A stretch of DNA of 10,937 nucleotides from AC-37 sp036389105. Its GTDB lineage: Bacteria; Actinomycetota; Thermoleophilia; Solirubrobacterales; Thermoleophilaceae. The position numbers were made by a program, and so were the translations under genes. Every line of letters starts with the position of its first letter. Positions within the stretch are counted from its first letter, which is position 1. Of this stretch, positions 1 through 6,832 are shown one piece after another. The DNA lies in NCBI GenBank assembly GCA_036389105.1, contig DASVQK010000132.1, positions 1 to 10,937 of the forward strand, in the 5' to 3' direction. The notes under the pieces are model-generated. The model was not told where the DNA came from, did not search any database, and saw nothing but the letters and a program-made list of their open reading frames with translations.

Positions 1-90
1 GAGGGGCCCGAGGGGTCCGGCGGGGCCGCCGAGGGGGACGGTCAGGGCCGCTTGGCGCTGCCGTCCGCGCGTCTGGCCGGGCGCGGCGCG
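1..90. other. left-edge stretch with no assignable gene
   Basis: This is the GC-rich edge beyond the stop of the minus-strand GNAT gene. On the plus strand, frame 1 is open from the edge to a TAG at 100-102 and reads as a Gly/Glu/Ala-rich tail (EGPEGSGGAAEGDGQG then RLALPSARLAGRG). It could be the C-terminus of a convergent gene that overlaps the GNAT stop by a few bases. On the minus strand the frame directly after the GNAT stop is also open to the edge, but it has no ATG, GTG or TTG start. At this GC content open frames arise easily by chance, so I assign no gene. Confidence 0.3.
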
Positions 91-1152
91 TCAGCCGGCT
101 AGGCGCTTCAGGCGCCGGCGCGCGGCCGTCGGCACCCGCCGCGCCAGCCGGGCGCCGGCCACGGCCGCGGCCCCGCGCGGGCCGCGGCTCAGCATCGCCG
201 TCTCGACGCCGCGGTCGGCGTTCGCGTAGCGGTCCTTGTAGCCCTCGCCGCCGATCAGCAGGCGGTACTCGCGCATGCCGTCGTTCAGCGCCTCGCGGAT
301 GGTGTGGTTCATCAGCACGAACCCGACCGCCTCGCGCTCGAACGCCGGGTCGCGGCCCGCCTGGTAGTACCACTCGACCCCGCCCATCCGGTAGCCCAGC
401 CACACCGCGGCGGGATGTCCGCCCAGCTCCAGCAGCCAGAGCCTGAGCCAGCCGCGGCCGAGCGCGGCGCGCGCGAAGTCGCGGTGGAGGGCGTCCAGCG
501 GAGGGACGAACGAGCGCGTGCCGCCCTCCCAGCGGGCGTCGTGCAGCCGCAGCAGCGTGTCCAGGTCGGCGTCCAGCCGCTCGGGGTCGTCCGACAGCCG
601 GAAGCTCAGGTCGTGCTCGCGCGCCAGGCGCCGCTCCCGCCGCCGCGCCTGGTCGCGGAAGTTGCGCGAGCGCGATGCCAGGAACGCCTCCCAGTCGCGG
701 CCCTCGGCCACGAGAGCCGGACTCGACTCGCGGTGCACCACGCGCCCGCCGATCGGCTCGCTCCAGGACTCGTCCCCCGGCAGCCGGTCCAACACCGCCA
801 CCTGCCAGCCGCCCACGCGCTCGTCGAGCGCGCGGCGCAAGCCGGCCGCGGCCAGGTCCCGGTCCGCGGGGGCGCACACCGGGGCGAGCTGGTCCGCCGG
901 CCCGTGGCCGAGCAGCCGCAGCGTGCGGGCCGGGCGGCGCGTGGAGAGGTACAGCGGCAGGATGGCCGCCACGCGCCCGTCCGCCGCGCGGCAGCGGTGC
1001 AGCAGGAGCGGCCGCCCGCCGCCCAGGTGCCGGTACCAGACGTCGGCCCACTCCCAGGTCGAGAACGGACTCCCGGCGGCGTCCGCCAGGTCGCTCCAGT
1101 CCTGCCGGGCGGCGGCCAGGTCGGGGATCGGCTCGATCACGACGCCGCTCAC
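91..1152 (-). CDS. CelD/BcsL-type GNAT acyltransferase, FemAB-like fold
   Basis: A 353-residue protein resembling the CelD/BcsL branch of the GNAT superfamily (Pfam Acetyltransf_6), which also includes FemAB-like aminoacyl transferases. Members are common in exopolysaccharide clusters and probably transfer an acyl or aminoacyl group to a sugar or lipid-linked intermediate; the donor and acceptor here are unknown. Visible marks: an aromatic N-terminal block FSTWEWADVWY (residues 30-40); a basic helix NFRDQARRRERRLARE (164-179); and the C-terminal GNAT half with WYYQAGRDPAFE (261-272), the helix from G277 to L290, and YRLLIGGEGYKDRYA (296-310). It ends in an Arg-rich tail. There is no signal peptide, so it is cytoplasmic. 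The GTG start at 1150-1152 overlaps the upstream glycosyltransferase stop as GTGA, implying translational coupling. A longer in-frame reading into that gene is open only because of GC content. The class is secure; the substrate is not. Confidence 0.82.
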   Translation of the reverse strand: MSGVVIEPIPDLAAARQDWSDLADAAGSPFSTWEWADVWYRHLGGGRPLLLHRCRAADGRVAAILPLYLSTRRPARTLRLLGHGPADQLAPVCAPADRDLAAAGLRRALDERVGGWQVAVLDRLPGDESWSEPIGGRVVHRESSPALVAEGRDWEAFLASRSRNFRDQARRRERRLAREHDLSFRLSDDPERLDADLDTLLRLHDARWEGGTRSFVPPLDALHRDFARAALGRGWLRLWLLELGGHPAAVWLGYRMGGVEWYYQAGRDPAFEREAVGFVLMNHTIREALNDGMREYRLLIGGEGYKDRYANADRGVETAMLSRGPRGAAAVAGARLARRVPTAARRRLKRLAG

Positions 1153-2321
1153 CGCGGCCCCCCGCGCCGAGCGACCAGCTCCTCGTAGAGGCGCTCGAGG
1201 CGCCGCACGGTGCCGTCGAGGGCGAACTCCGACCGCCGCCGCTCGCGGCCCCGCTCGCCCATCGCGCGCGCTCGCGCGGGGTCGCGCAGCAGCTCCGCCA
1301 GGGCGCGCGCCAGCGAGTCCGGGTCGCCCGGCTCCACCAGCAGCCCGTGCACGCCGTGGTCGATCAGGTCGGGCACCCCGCCCACCCGCGTCGCCACCAC
1401 CGGCAGGGCGGCGTCCATGCACTCCATCAGCGCCAGCGGGCTGCCCTCGAACGACGATGACGACGCCGCCAGGTTGGATGCCGCCAGCAGGTCGGGCACG
1501 TCGGAGCGCTGCCCGAGCAGCGTCACGTTGCCCTCCACGCCCAGCTCGGCCGTCAGCGCCTCGAGCGGCGCGCGCTCGGGCCCCTCGCCGGCGATCAGGA
1601 CGCGGAGCCGTGGGAACTCCGGCGCCAGCGCCGCCGCCGCCCGCACCAGCACGTCGAGCGCCTTCTGCGGGCGCAGCACGGCCACCGCGCCGATCACGGG
1701 CGCGTCGGGCTCGATCCCCAGGTCGCGCCGCAGCCGCGCGCCGTCGCCGGCGGGCAGGGGGTCGATCCCGTTGGGGATGAAGGTGACGGCCGCGGGCGGG
1801 ATCCGCTCCACCTCGATCATCTTGCGGCGATCCTCGCGCGAGACGGCCACGAACGCCGCGCTGACGCGGGCGATCAGCCTGCGGTCCAGGAACCGGCGCA
1901 GCGGCTGGCCCTCGAACGACCAGGTGTGCTCGTGAGCTACGAGCACCGGCACGCGCGCCAGCGGGGCCAGCGCCGCCGCCCACACGTTGGAGCCGAACTT
2001 GTGCGAGTGGAGCACGTCGATCCGCTCGCGTCGCAGGAGCCGCACCAGGGGCCACCACGACCAGACCGCGGCGGTGGACTCGCGACCGAGCCCGTGAACG
2101 TGCACGCCGGCCTCCCTCAGCTCGGCCACGGCGCGCTGAGCGGCGTCGCTGCCCGGATCGCGCTCGGACCAGCGGCTGGCGCAGTAGTAGCTCTCGAACC
2201 GCTGCGGGTCGAGGCGCGTGGCGATCCGCATGGCCAGCCGCTCGCCGCCGCCGGACGTACCCAGGCGGTCGATCAAGGTCAGGACCCGCAGCCGCCGCTT
2301 CGTGTCCGAGGCGTCCGGCAC
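1149..2321 (-). CDS. family 4 glycosyltransferase (GT-B fold)
   Basis: A 390-residue retaining glycosyltransferase of family GT4 that should move a sugar from a nucleotide-sugar donor to a growing, probably lipid-linked, oligosaccharide at the cytoplasmic membrane face. The N-terminal Rossmann domain has LTLIDRLGTSGGGERLA (14-30), the usual glycine-rich acceptor-side start. HSHKFGSNVW (105-114) and AHEHTWSF (129-136) follow. The donor domain has PNGID (183-187), LRPQKALDVLVRAA (216-229) in the Arg/Lys phosphate-contact region, AGEGPER (244-250), and the E-x7-E nucleotide-sugar motif in FEGSPLALME (291-300, E292 and E300). Length is normal for GT4. The start is GTG at 2319-2321; no closer start precedes the first beta strand, and no clear ribosome binding site is visible, so it could shift slightly. 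It lies 27 bases from a divergent gene and overlaps the GNAT gene downstream. The sugar specificity cannot be read from the sequence. Confidence 0.9.
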   Translation of the reverse strand: MPDASDTKRRLRVLTLIDRLGTSGGGERLAMRIATRLDPQRFESYYCASRWSERDPGSDAAQRAVAELREAGVHVHGLGRESTAAVWSWWPLVRLLRRERIDVLHSHKFGSNVWAAALAPLARVPVLVAHEHTWSFEGQPLRRFLDRRLIARVSAAFVAVSREDRRKMIEVERIPPAAVTFIPNGIDPLPAGDGARLRRDLGIEPDAPVIGAVAVLRPQKALDVLVRAAAALAPEFPRLRVLIAGEGPERAPLEALTAELGVEGNVTLLGQRSDVPDLLAASNLAASSSSFEGSPLALMECMDAALPVVATRVGGVPDLIDHGVHGLLVEPGDPDSLARALAELLRDPARARAMGERGRERRRSEFALDGTVRRLERLYEELVARRGGPR

Positions 2322-2340
2322 TCGTCTATAGCCTGCCGGA
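2314..2340. promoter_or_regulatory. inverted repeat in the divergent intergenic gap
   Basis: TCCGGCA (2314-2320) and TGCCGGA (2334-2340) form a perfect 7-bp inverted repeat with a 13-base spacer, so the half-sites are 20 bp apart, about two helical turns. The repeat spans the glycosyltransferase GTG start and most of the 27-base gap to the divergent epimerase. A self-complementary CTATAG lies near its middle (2326-2331) and could serve as a -10 element for the plus-strand gene. The arrangement fits an operator for a dimeric repressor or a shared divergent promoter, but short GC-rich repeats also occur by chance. Confidence 0.3.
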
Positions 2341-2348
2341 TCGGCCCT

Positions 2349-3362
2349 TTGAGCGCAGACACGTCCAGAGAGACCCCGCCGGGCCGGGCCGGCGCCCGTG
2401 CCGGGCGCTACCGCAACCCGCTCGAGCGGTTCCTGAGCCATTCGTTCCGGCTGGAGCGCGGCCGCCACGTGGATCCCGCCGCCGTGCGCGGCTACCCGAT
2501 CGACTTCAGCGCGAAGGCGGCCGCGCCGGCGTTGCTGCCCGGATTCGTGGACGAGCCCGGTCGCTACCTGTGGGTGGCGCACTGCCAGCGGGCGCTCGGC
2601 TGCTACGAGCGCTGGCTGGCCGGGGAGGGCGAGGAGTGGCTCGCGGCCGCTCGCGAGGCGGGCGACCTCCTGGTGCGCCAGCAGGCCCGCGGCGGCCCGC
2701 GGGACGGCGGCTGGGTGCAGCTCAGGCCGTACCCGCACACCTTCGTGCTGCGTCCCCCGTGGGTCTCGGCGATGGCCCAGGGGGAGGGGGCCAGCCTGCT
2801 GGTGCGGCTCCACGCCGAGACCGGGGAGGAGAGCTACGCGGACGCCGCCCGCCGGGCGCTCGGGCCGATGTCGGTGCCGAGCTCCGAGGGCGGGGCGTGC
2901 GCGCCGCTCGACGGCCGGCCGTTCCCGGAGGAGTACCCGACCGAGCCGCCGTCCTTCGTGCTGAACGGGGCGATCTTCGCGCTGTGGGGGCTGCGCGACG
3001 TCGCGGTCGGCCTCGGGGACGAGGGAGCTCGTCAGGCGTTCCAGGACGGCGTCGACGCCCTCGCGGCCGGCATCCACCGCTGGGACACGGGCAGCTGGTC
3101 GCTGTACGACCTCTTCCCGCACCGGGTCCCGAACGTGGCGAGCACCGCGTACCACGCGCTGCACGTGGCGCAGCTGGAGGGCATGGTGGAGCTGGCGCCG
3201 CGTGACGAGCTGGCCGCCGCGGCCGAGCGGTTCGCCGCCTACGGCGCCTCCGGGCGGAGACGCGCCGTCGCGTTCGCCCGCAAGGCGCTGTTCCGGATCG
3301 CGGAGCCCCGCAGTGCGCGGGCCGCGCGGCTCCTGCCCTGGGCGAGCGGAAGGAGCGGATGA
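2349..3362 (+). CDS. D-glucuronyl C5-epimerase-like protein (C5-epim_C domain)
   Basis: A 337-residue protein matching the C-terminal catalytic domain of D-glucuronyl C5-epimerases. These enzymes invert C5 of D-glucuronate within a polymer to give L-iduronate, as in heparan sulfate. Family-typical segments are YPIDFSAKA (49-57), QLRPYPHTFVLRPPWVSAMA then QGEGASLLVR (124-153), PSFVLNGAIFALWGLRD (201-217), SWSLYDLF (249-256) and ASTAYHALHVAQLEGM (264-279). Conserved tyrosines in these blocks are candidates for catalysis. No signal peptide or membrane span is seen, so a cytoplasmic role on lipid-linked precursors is likely, unlike the Golgi-anchored animal enzymes. The start is a TTG at 2349-2351 with a poor ribosome binding site; the next in-frame GTG would remove the RYRNPLERFL segment (20-29). 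The stop overlaps the deacetylase start as ATGA. Family assignment rests on remembered motifs; activity could also be on another uronate, or the protein could only bind polymer. Confidence 0.8.
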   Translation: MSADTSRETPPGRAGARAGRYRNPLERFLSHSFRLERGRHVDPAAVRGYPIDFSAKAAAPALLPGFVDEPGRYLWVAHCQRALGCYERWLAGEGEEWLAAAREAGDLLVRQQARGGPRDGGWVQLRPYPHTFVLRPPWVSAMAQGEGASLLVRLHAETGEESYADAARRALGPMSVPSSEGGACAPLDGRPFPEEYPTEPPSFVLNGAIFALWGLRDVAVGLGDEGARQAFQDGVDALAAGIHRWDTGSWSLYDLFPHRVPNVASTAYHALHVAQLEGMVELAPRDELAAAAERFAAYGASGRRRAVAFARKALFRIAEPRSARAARLLPWASGRSG

Positions 3363-4135
3363 GCGACACGCTGGTGCTCTGCTACCACGCGGTCAGCCCG
3401 GACTGGCCGGCCGCGCTGTCGATCGCGCCGGACGCCTTCGAGCGCCAGCTGTCGCTGCTCGCGCGCCGCGGGTACCGCGGGGTGACCGTCGGCGAGGCGC
3501 TGGCCGGCGCGCCGGCGGGCCGCACGGTCGCGATCACCTTCGACGACGCCTACCGCTCGGTGCTGGAGCTGGGTCGGCCGATCCTCGACCGGCTCGGCAT
3601 GCGCGCCACCGTCTACGCCGCCACCGACTGGCCCGACCGCGACGAGCCGATGACCTGGCCCGGCATCGACCGCTGGCACGGCGGCGCGCACGAGCACGAG
3701 CTCGCGTGCATGAGCTGGGAGGAGCTGCGCGGTCTGGCCGACGACGGCTGGGAGGTGGGGTCCCACACCTGCTCTCATCCGCACCTCACGCAGCTGGACG
3801 ACGCGCGGCTGGACGACGAGCTGCGGCGCTCGCGCGCGGAGTGCGAGGCGCGGATGGGGCGCGGCTGCGAGTCGATCGCCTATCCCTACGGCGACGTGGA
3901 CGAGCGAGTGGTGCGCGCCGCCGGCCGCGCCGGCTACCGCTTCGGGGTCACGCTCCCGTCGCGCGGGCTGCACCCGCCGCGCCCGCTGTACTGGCCGCGG
4001 GTCGGCGTCTACCACGTGGACGGGCAGGCCGAATGGCGCTGGCGACTGAAGGTCTCGCCGGGCGTGCGAAGGCTGCGCGGCTCGCCGGCGTGGTCCGCGC
4101 TCGACGGCGCCCGGCGCTCCTTGCGCGCGCGCTGA
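3359..4135 (+). CDS. NodB-type polysaccharide deacetylase (CE4)
   Basis: A 258-residue NodB-homology deacetylase that should remove acetyl groups, typically from N-acetyl-hexosamines, using a divalent metal. Motif 1 is TFDDAY (60-65), giving the catalytic base D62 and metal ligand D63. Motif 2 is SHTCSHPHL (135-143), giving metal ligands H136 and H140. Motif 3 is AYPYGDVDERV (174-184). The N-terminal LVLCYHAVSPDWP (5-17) is the usual opening of bacterial cluster-linked members. There is no signal peptide, so it probably acts in the cytoplasm on a lipid- or nucleotide-linked sugar. The final conserved histidine motif of classical CE4 enzymes is not obvious; H208 or H219 may play that role. AAGGAG sits just before the ATG at 3359, and the ATGA overlap couples it to the C5-epimerase gene. 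It ends 52 bases before a convergent terminator-like hairpin. Confidence 0.9.
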   Translation: MSDTLVLCYHAVSPDWPAALSIAPDAFERQLSLLARRGYRGVTVGEALAGAPAGRTVAITFDDAYRSVLELGRPILDRLGMRATVYAATDWPDRDEPMTWPGIDRWHGGAHEHELACMSWEELRGLADDGWEVGSHTCSHPHLTQLDDARLDDELRRSRAECEARMGRGCESIAYPYGDVDERVVRAAGRAGYRFGVTLPSRGLHPPRPLYWPRVGVYHVDGQAEWRWRLKVSPGVRRLRGSPAWSALDGARRSLRAR

Positions 4136-4187
4136 CGGCGGCAATAAGGGCAGCCGCTCCGCGAGCCGATTCCGGGCGTGCGTGGAG

Positions 4188-4211
4188 TTGAGCACGCCAT
4201 AGCGTGCTCAA
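4188..4211. terminator. bidirectional hairpin between convergent genes
   Basis: TTGAGCACGC (4188-4197), a CATA loop (4198-4201) and GCGTGCTCAA (4202-4211) make a perfect 10-bp stem with a tetraloop. It lies between the deacetylase stop (4135, plus) and the beta-helix protein stop (4231, minus), so it can end transcription from both sides. The A/T pairs at the base give a short U-rich end in either direction, but there is no long U-tract, as is usual in actinobacteria. The rest of 4136-4230 shows nothing recognisable. Confidence 0.8.
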
Positions 4212-4230
4212 GTGCACGACGGCCGAGTGG

Positions 4231-5619
4231 CTAGCCGCGCACCCGCACCGAGACGGCGCGGGACTTGGCCACGCCGGGCACCACGACCCGGACCGTGGTC
4301 ACGCGGGCGCCGTGGAGGCGCGGGATGCGCGGGTTCACGGAGACGCGGAAGTTGCGGCGGATGCGGCGTGTGCCGAGTCGCTGCCAGGAGCCGCCGCGGC
4401 GGATCTGGACGACGCTGCGGCGCGTGCCGCGCACGCCGCGCAGGCGGCCGTCGATGTGCAGCCTCCAGCGGCGGCCGTTGCGGCGCGAGCGGCTCAGCGT
4501 GGCGCGCGAGACGACCACCTCGCCGCTGCCGGCGGACGGCTTGTCGGAGGCGCCGGCGGTCGGCGCGTCCGGCAGCGTTGCCCCGTCGAGCACGCCGGCG
4601 CAGGGACTGCCCGGGCTGAGCCGGAAGTCCTTGCCGGCGCGGTCGACGTACTGGGGATCGGCGGTGAGGTTGTCGATGGCGACGAAGCCGGCGCCCTTCG
4701 AGATGTTGCCCTGCTCGCCGCCGTGGACGCAGTTGTTGCGGACCACGTTGCGCGCACCGATGAGGTCCGGGTAGTAGGACTCGACGTTGTTGCGAAGCTT
4801 GGAGTTGGTGATCACGTTGTTCTCGAGGACGTTGTCGTTCGAGACGTACTGGCCGACGCCGGAGAAGATCACGCCCTCGCCGTTGCCGTCGATCACGTTG
4901 CCGCTGATCAGCGTGTGCTGCGCGTCGGGGTAGAGCTGGATCCCGCGATCGGCGTTGTCGTAGATGACGTTGCTCAGGATGCGGGTGTCCTCGGTCCAGG
5001 TGAGGTAGATGCCGTGCTCGTGGTTGTTGGCGGGCAGGACGCCGCAGTCGTGGATGCGATTGCGCTGGATCACGTCGGCCACCGCGCGGCCGTAGCCGTG
5101 GTTGCCGAGGTTGAAGCAGATGCCGCGGTGGTCGTTGGTCACGTCGTTGTCCTGGAACGTGACGTGGTCGCCGTTCACCGTCGGGCTGGGCAGCACGCAG
5201 TCGGCCTTGTCCGTGCAGCTGCCCGAGTCGTGGCCGTTCAGGTCGAGCTGCTCGACGGTCACGTAGTTGGCGTCGTCGGTCACGTAGAGCCGGCCGGCGA
5301 TCTTCGCGCGCTCGCCCGGGTAGCTGCGGACCACGACGCGTGAGGCGTCGCCGCCACCGCCGCGGTCGATGGTGACGTCCTCGGTGTAGGTGCCCTGGCG
5401 GAGGCAGCCGATCTCACCGGGGTCGAGCGAGTCGACCAGCTTCTGCGCGGTGGCGTAGGGGGCGGCCTCGGTACCGGCCGCGGAGTTGGAGCCGCCCGGC
5501 GCGGCCACCCGCGCGCACCCCGAGTCAGCGGCGGCCGTCCCGGTACCCGCGGCGAGCGCGAGGACGGCAACGGAGCTGATGAGGAAGACGCGGCGGAGAG
5601 CTGCCGGAGGGCGGAGCAT
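4231..5619 (-). CDS. secreted right-handed parallel beta-helix protein
   Basis: A 462-residue exported protein. Residues 1-31 form a signal peptide: Arg-containing start, hydrophobic VFLISSVAVLALAA (11-24), and a likely cleavage after TAAA (28-31). Residues about 40-345 are a right-handed parallel beta-helix, with repeated Asn/Asp-Asn/Val turns such as FQDNDVTND, IQRNRIHDC, ILSNVIYDNADRGIQLY, ISGNVIDGNGEG and LENNVITN. It closes with DFRLSPGSPCAG (331-342), a common end of this fold. The fold is shared by pectate lyases, alginate C5-epimerases and polysaccharide-binding or copper (NosD) proteins; the exact activity cannot be assigned. A linker (346-365) leads to an Arg/Val-rich beta domain (about 366-462), possibly an Ig-like or wall/polyanion-binding module. 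In this cluster a polymer lyase, epimerase or binder is plausible. The start is ATG at 5617-5619, preceded by AGAGGG. Confidence 0.85.
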   Translation of the reverse strand: MLRPPAALRRVFLISSVAVLALAAGTGTAAADSGCARVAAPGGSNSAAGTEAAPYATAQKLVDSLDPGEIGCLRQGTYTEDVTIDRGGGGDASRVVVRSYPGERAKIAGRLYVTDDANYVTVEQLDLNGHDSGSCTDKADCVLPSPTVNGDHVTFQDNDVTNDHRGICFNLGNHGYGRAVADVIQRNRIHDCGVLPANNHEHGIYLTWTEDTRILSNVIYDNADRGIQLYPDAQHTLISGNVIDGNGEGVIFSGVGQYVSNDNVLENNVITNSKLRNNVESYYPDLIGARNVVRNNCVHGGEQGNISKGAGFVAIDNLTADPQYVDRAGKDFRLSPGSPCAGVLDGATLPDAPTAGASDKPSAGSGEVVVSRATLSRSRRNGRRWRLHIDGRLRGVRGTRRSVVQIRRGGSWQRLGTRRIRRNFRVSVNPRIPRLHGARVTTVRVVVPGVAKSRAVSVRVRG

Positions 5620-5669
5620 GCCCTCTGAATCGGGCTATCCGGCCAAGGTCCCCACGGTTATGGAGCCTT

Positions 5670-5689
5670 GCTCGGACAAACGTCCAAGC
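5670..5689 (-). terminator. hairpin after the glycosyltransferase operon
   Basis: On the minus strand GCTTGGAC, loop GTTT and GTCCGAGC pair over 8 bp with one G-U wobble. It begins 12 bases beyond the glycosyltransferase stop at 5702 and lies 50 bases before the beta-helix protein start. It may end or attenuate the polyprenyl-transferase/CpsB/glycosyltransferase transcript, which would make the beta-helix gene a separate unit. No U-tract follows, so this is tentative. The rest of 5620-5701 shows only weak promoter-like matches. Confidence 0.45.
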
Positions 5690-5701
5690 GCCAGGCGGCC
5701 C

Positions 5702-6814
5702 TCAGGGCAGAATACGGCCGTAGAGCTCGATCAGCTCCCTGGTCCAGCGCTCAGTGCCGAACCGCTCGGCCACCCGCTCGCGCGCCCGGACAGCCTGCTC
5801 GCGCGCCGCTCCCGGCTCGCGCTCGAGCGCCTCCCGCAGCGCCGCCGCCACGGCGTCCGGCTCGCCCGGCACCAGCCTCACGTTGCCGACCTCGCGGGCC
5901 AGGGCGGCGTGGGCCGGGATGTCGGTGGCCACCACGGGCAGGCCGCTGGCCAGCGCCTCGGCCACGGCGAACGAGAACGCCTCCCCGCGGCTCGTGGCCG
6001 CGAACGCGTCGGCCGCCGCGTACAGGGACGCCACGTCGTCGGTCGGCTTCACCACCCTGAGCACGCCGGCGTCGAGCCCGACGCGCTCGCGGGCCGCCCG
6101 CGCGGGGTCGTCGCCGCCCACCGTGAGCGCCACGATCGGGCCGCCTCGCGCCGCGCGCTCCACCGCCGCGGCCAGCAGGTCGCCTCCCTTCACCCGCCAG
6201 TCCCAGCCGAAGTGCAGGACCGCCGGCGTGCCGTCCTCGAGCCCCAGCGCGCCGCGGGCCGCCCGCCGCCTGTCGGCGTCGATGGGGGGGAAGCGCCGGA
6301 GGTCGATCGCGTTGGGCAGGACCGTCACGCGCCCGCGGGGCGCGTACCGCTCGAGCACCTGCTCCGCGATCGCCTCGCCCACGCACACGATGGCGTGCGC
6401 GCGGCGACCGACCAGCCCGAGCTTCACCGCGTTGCGCAGCCGCATTGCGCGCTCCGGCCGCAGCGTGGTGTGCACGTGCCACACCACGGCCGTGCGCCGC
6501 CGTCCGCGCGCTGCGCGCAGGGCGGGCAGGTCGAAGGTGGTGAAGTGCGTGTGCAGGATCGCCGGCTCGTCGCGACCTCCGAGCAGCTCGCCGATCCAGC
6601 CCGCCTTCGCGCCCTGACCGCCGGGCGGGGCGAAGACCACCTCCAAGTCGTCCGCGGCCAGCTCCCGGAGCCAGGCCCGGTCGCGCGCGCCCTGCGTGAA
6701 CGCGATCGTCACCTGCCAGCCGGCCTCCCTGGCGGCCCGGCCGGCCGCCGCGATCATCGGGATGAACGAGCCCGCGTAGGGTCCGCCGTAGTTGGCCAGG
6801 TGGACGACCCTCAC
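5702..6814 (-). CDS. family 4 glycosyltransferase (GT-B fold)
   Basis: A 370-residue GT4-type glycosyltransferase, probably extending the repeat unit on the cytoplasmic side. The N-terminal domain opens with VVHLANYGGPYAGSFIPM (3-20), where the glycine-rich loop is typical. THFTTFDLPALR (89-100) and VWHVHTTLRPER (111-122) follow. The donor-binding domain has PNAID (167-171), FGWDWRVKGGD (202-212) with the Arg-x-Lys diphosphate contact (R207, K209), and the E-x7-E motif in SRGEAFSFAVAEALASG (275-291; E278 and E286), then PVVATDIPA. There is no signal peptide or membrane span. The start is GTG at 6812-6814, 18 bases after the CpsB-like stop, with no strong ribosome binding site, which suggests reliance on upstream translation. 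It differs in sequence from the GT4 at 1149-2321, so the two probably add different sugars. Confidence 0.9.
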   Translation of the reverse strand: MRVVHLANYGGPYAGSFIPMIAAAGRAAREAGWQVTIAFTQGARDRAWLRELAADDLEVVFAPPGGQGAKAGWIGELLGGRDEPAILHTHFTTFDLPALRAARGRRRTAVVWHVHTTLRPERAMRLRNAVKLGLVGRRAHAIVCVGEAIAEQVLERYAPRGRVTVLPNAIDLRRFPPIDADRRRAARGALGLEDGTPAVLHFGWDWRVKGGDLLAAAVERAARGGPIVALTVGGDDPARAARERVGLDAGVLRVVKPTDDVASLYAAADAFAATSRGEAFSFAVAEALASGLPVVATDIPAHAALAREVGNVRLVPGEPDAVAAALREALEREPGAAREQAVRARERVAERFGTERWTRELIELYGRILP

Positions 6815-6832
6815 GAGCTGGGACTCGGCACC

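Noticed and set aside
1153..2058. N-terminal extension that would fuse the GNAT protein into the glycosyltransferase region
   Set aside because: The extension is an out-of-frame reading of the glycosyltransferase gene and is Arg/Ala-rich. The GTGA overlap gives a natural start at 1152.
2322..3164. N-terminal extension of the glycosyltransferase into the divergent epimerase gene
   Set aside because: The extension is antisense to the C5-epimerase motifs, and GT4 proteins normally begin at the first beta strand, close to the GTG at 2321.
4204..5343. Plus-strand open frame antisense to the beta-helix protein
   Set aside because: It gives a Val/Ala/Asp-rich product without motifs, and the opposite strand has a signal peptide and clear beta-helix repeats.
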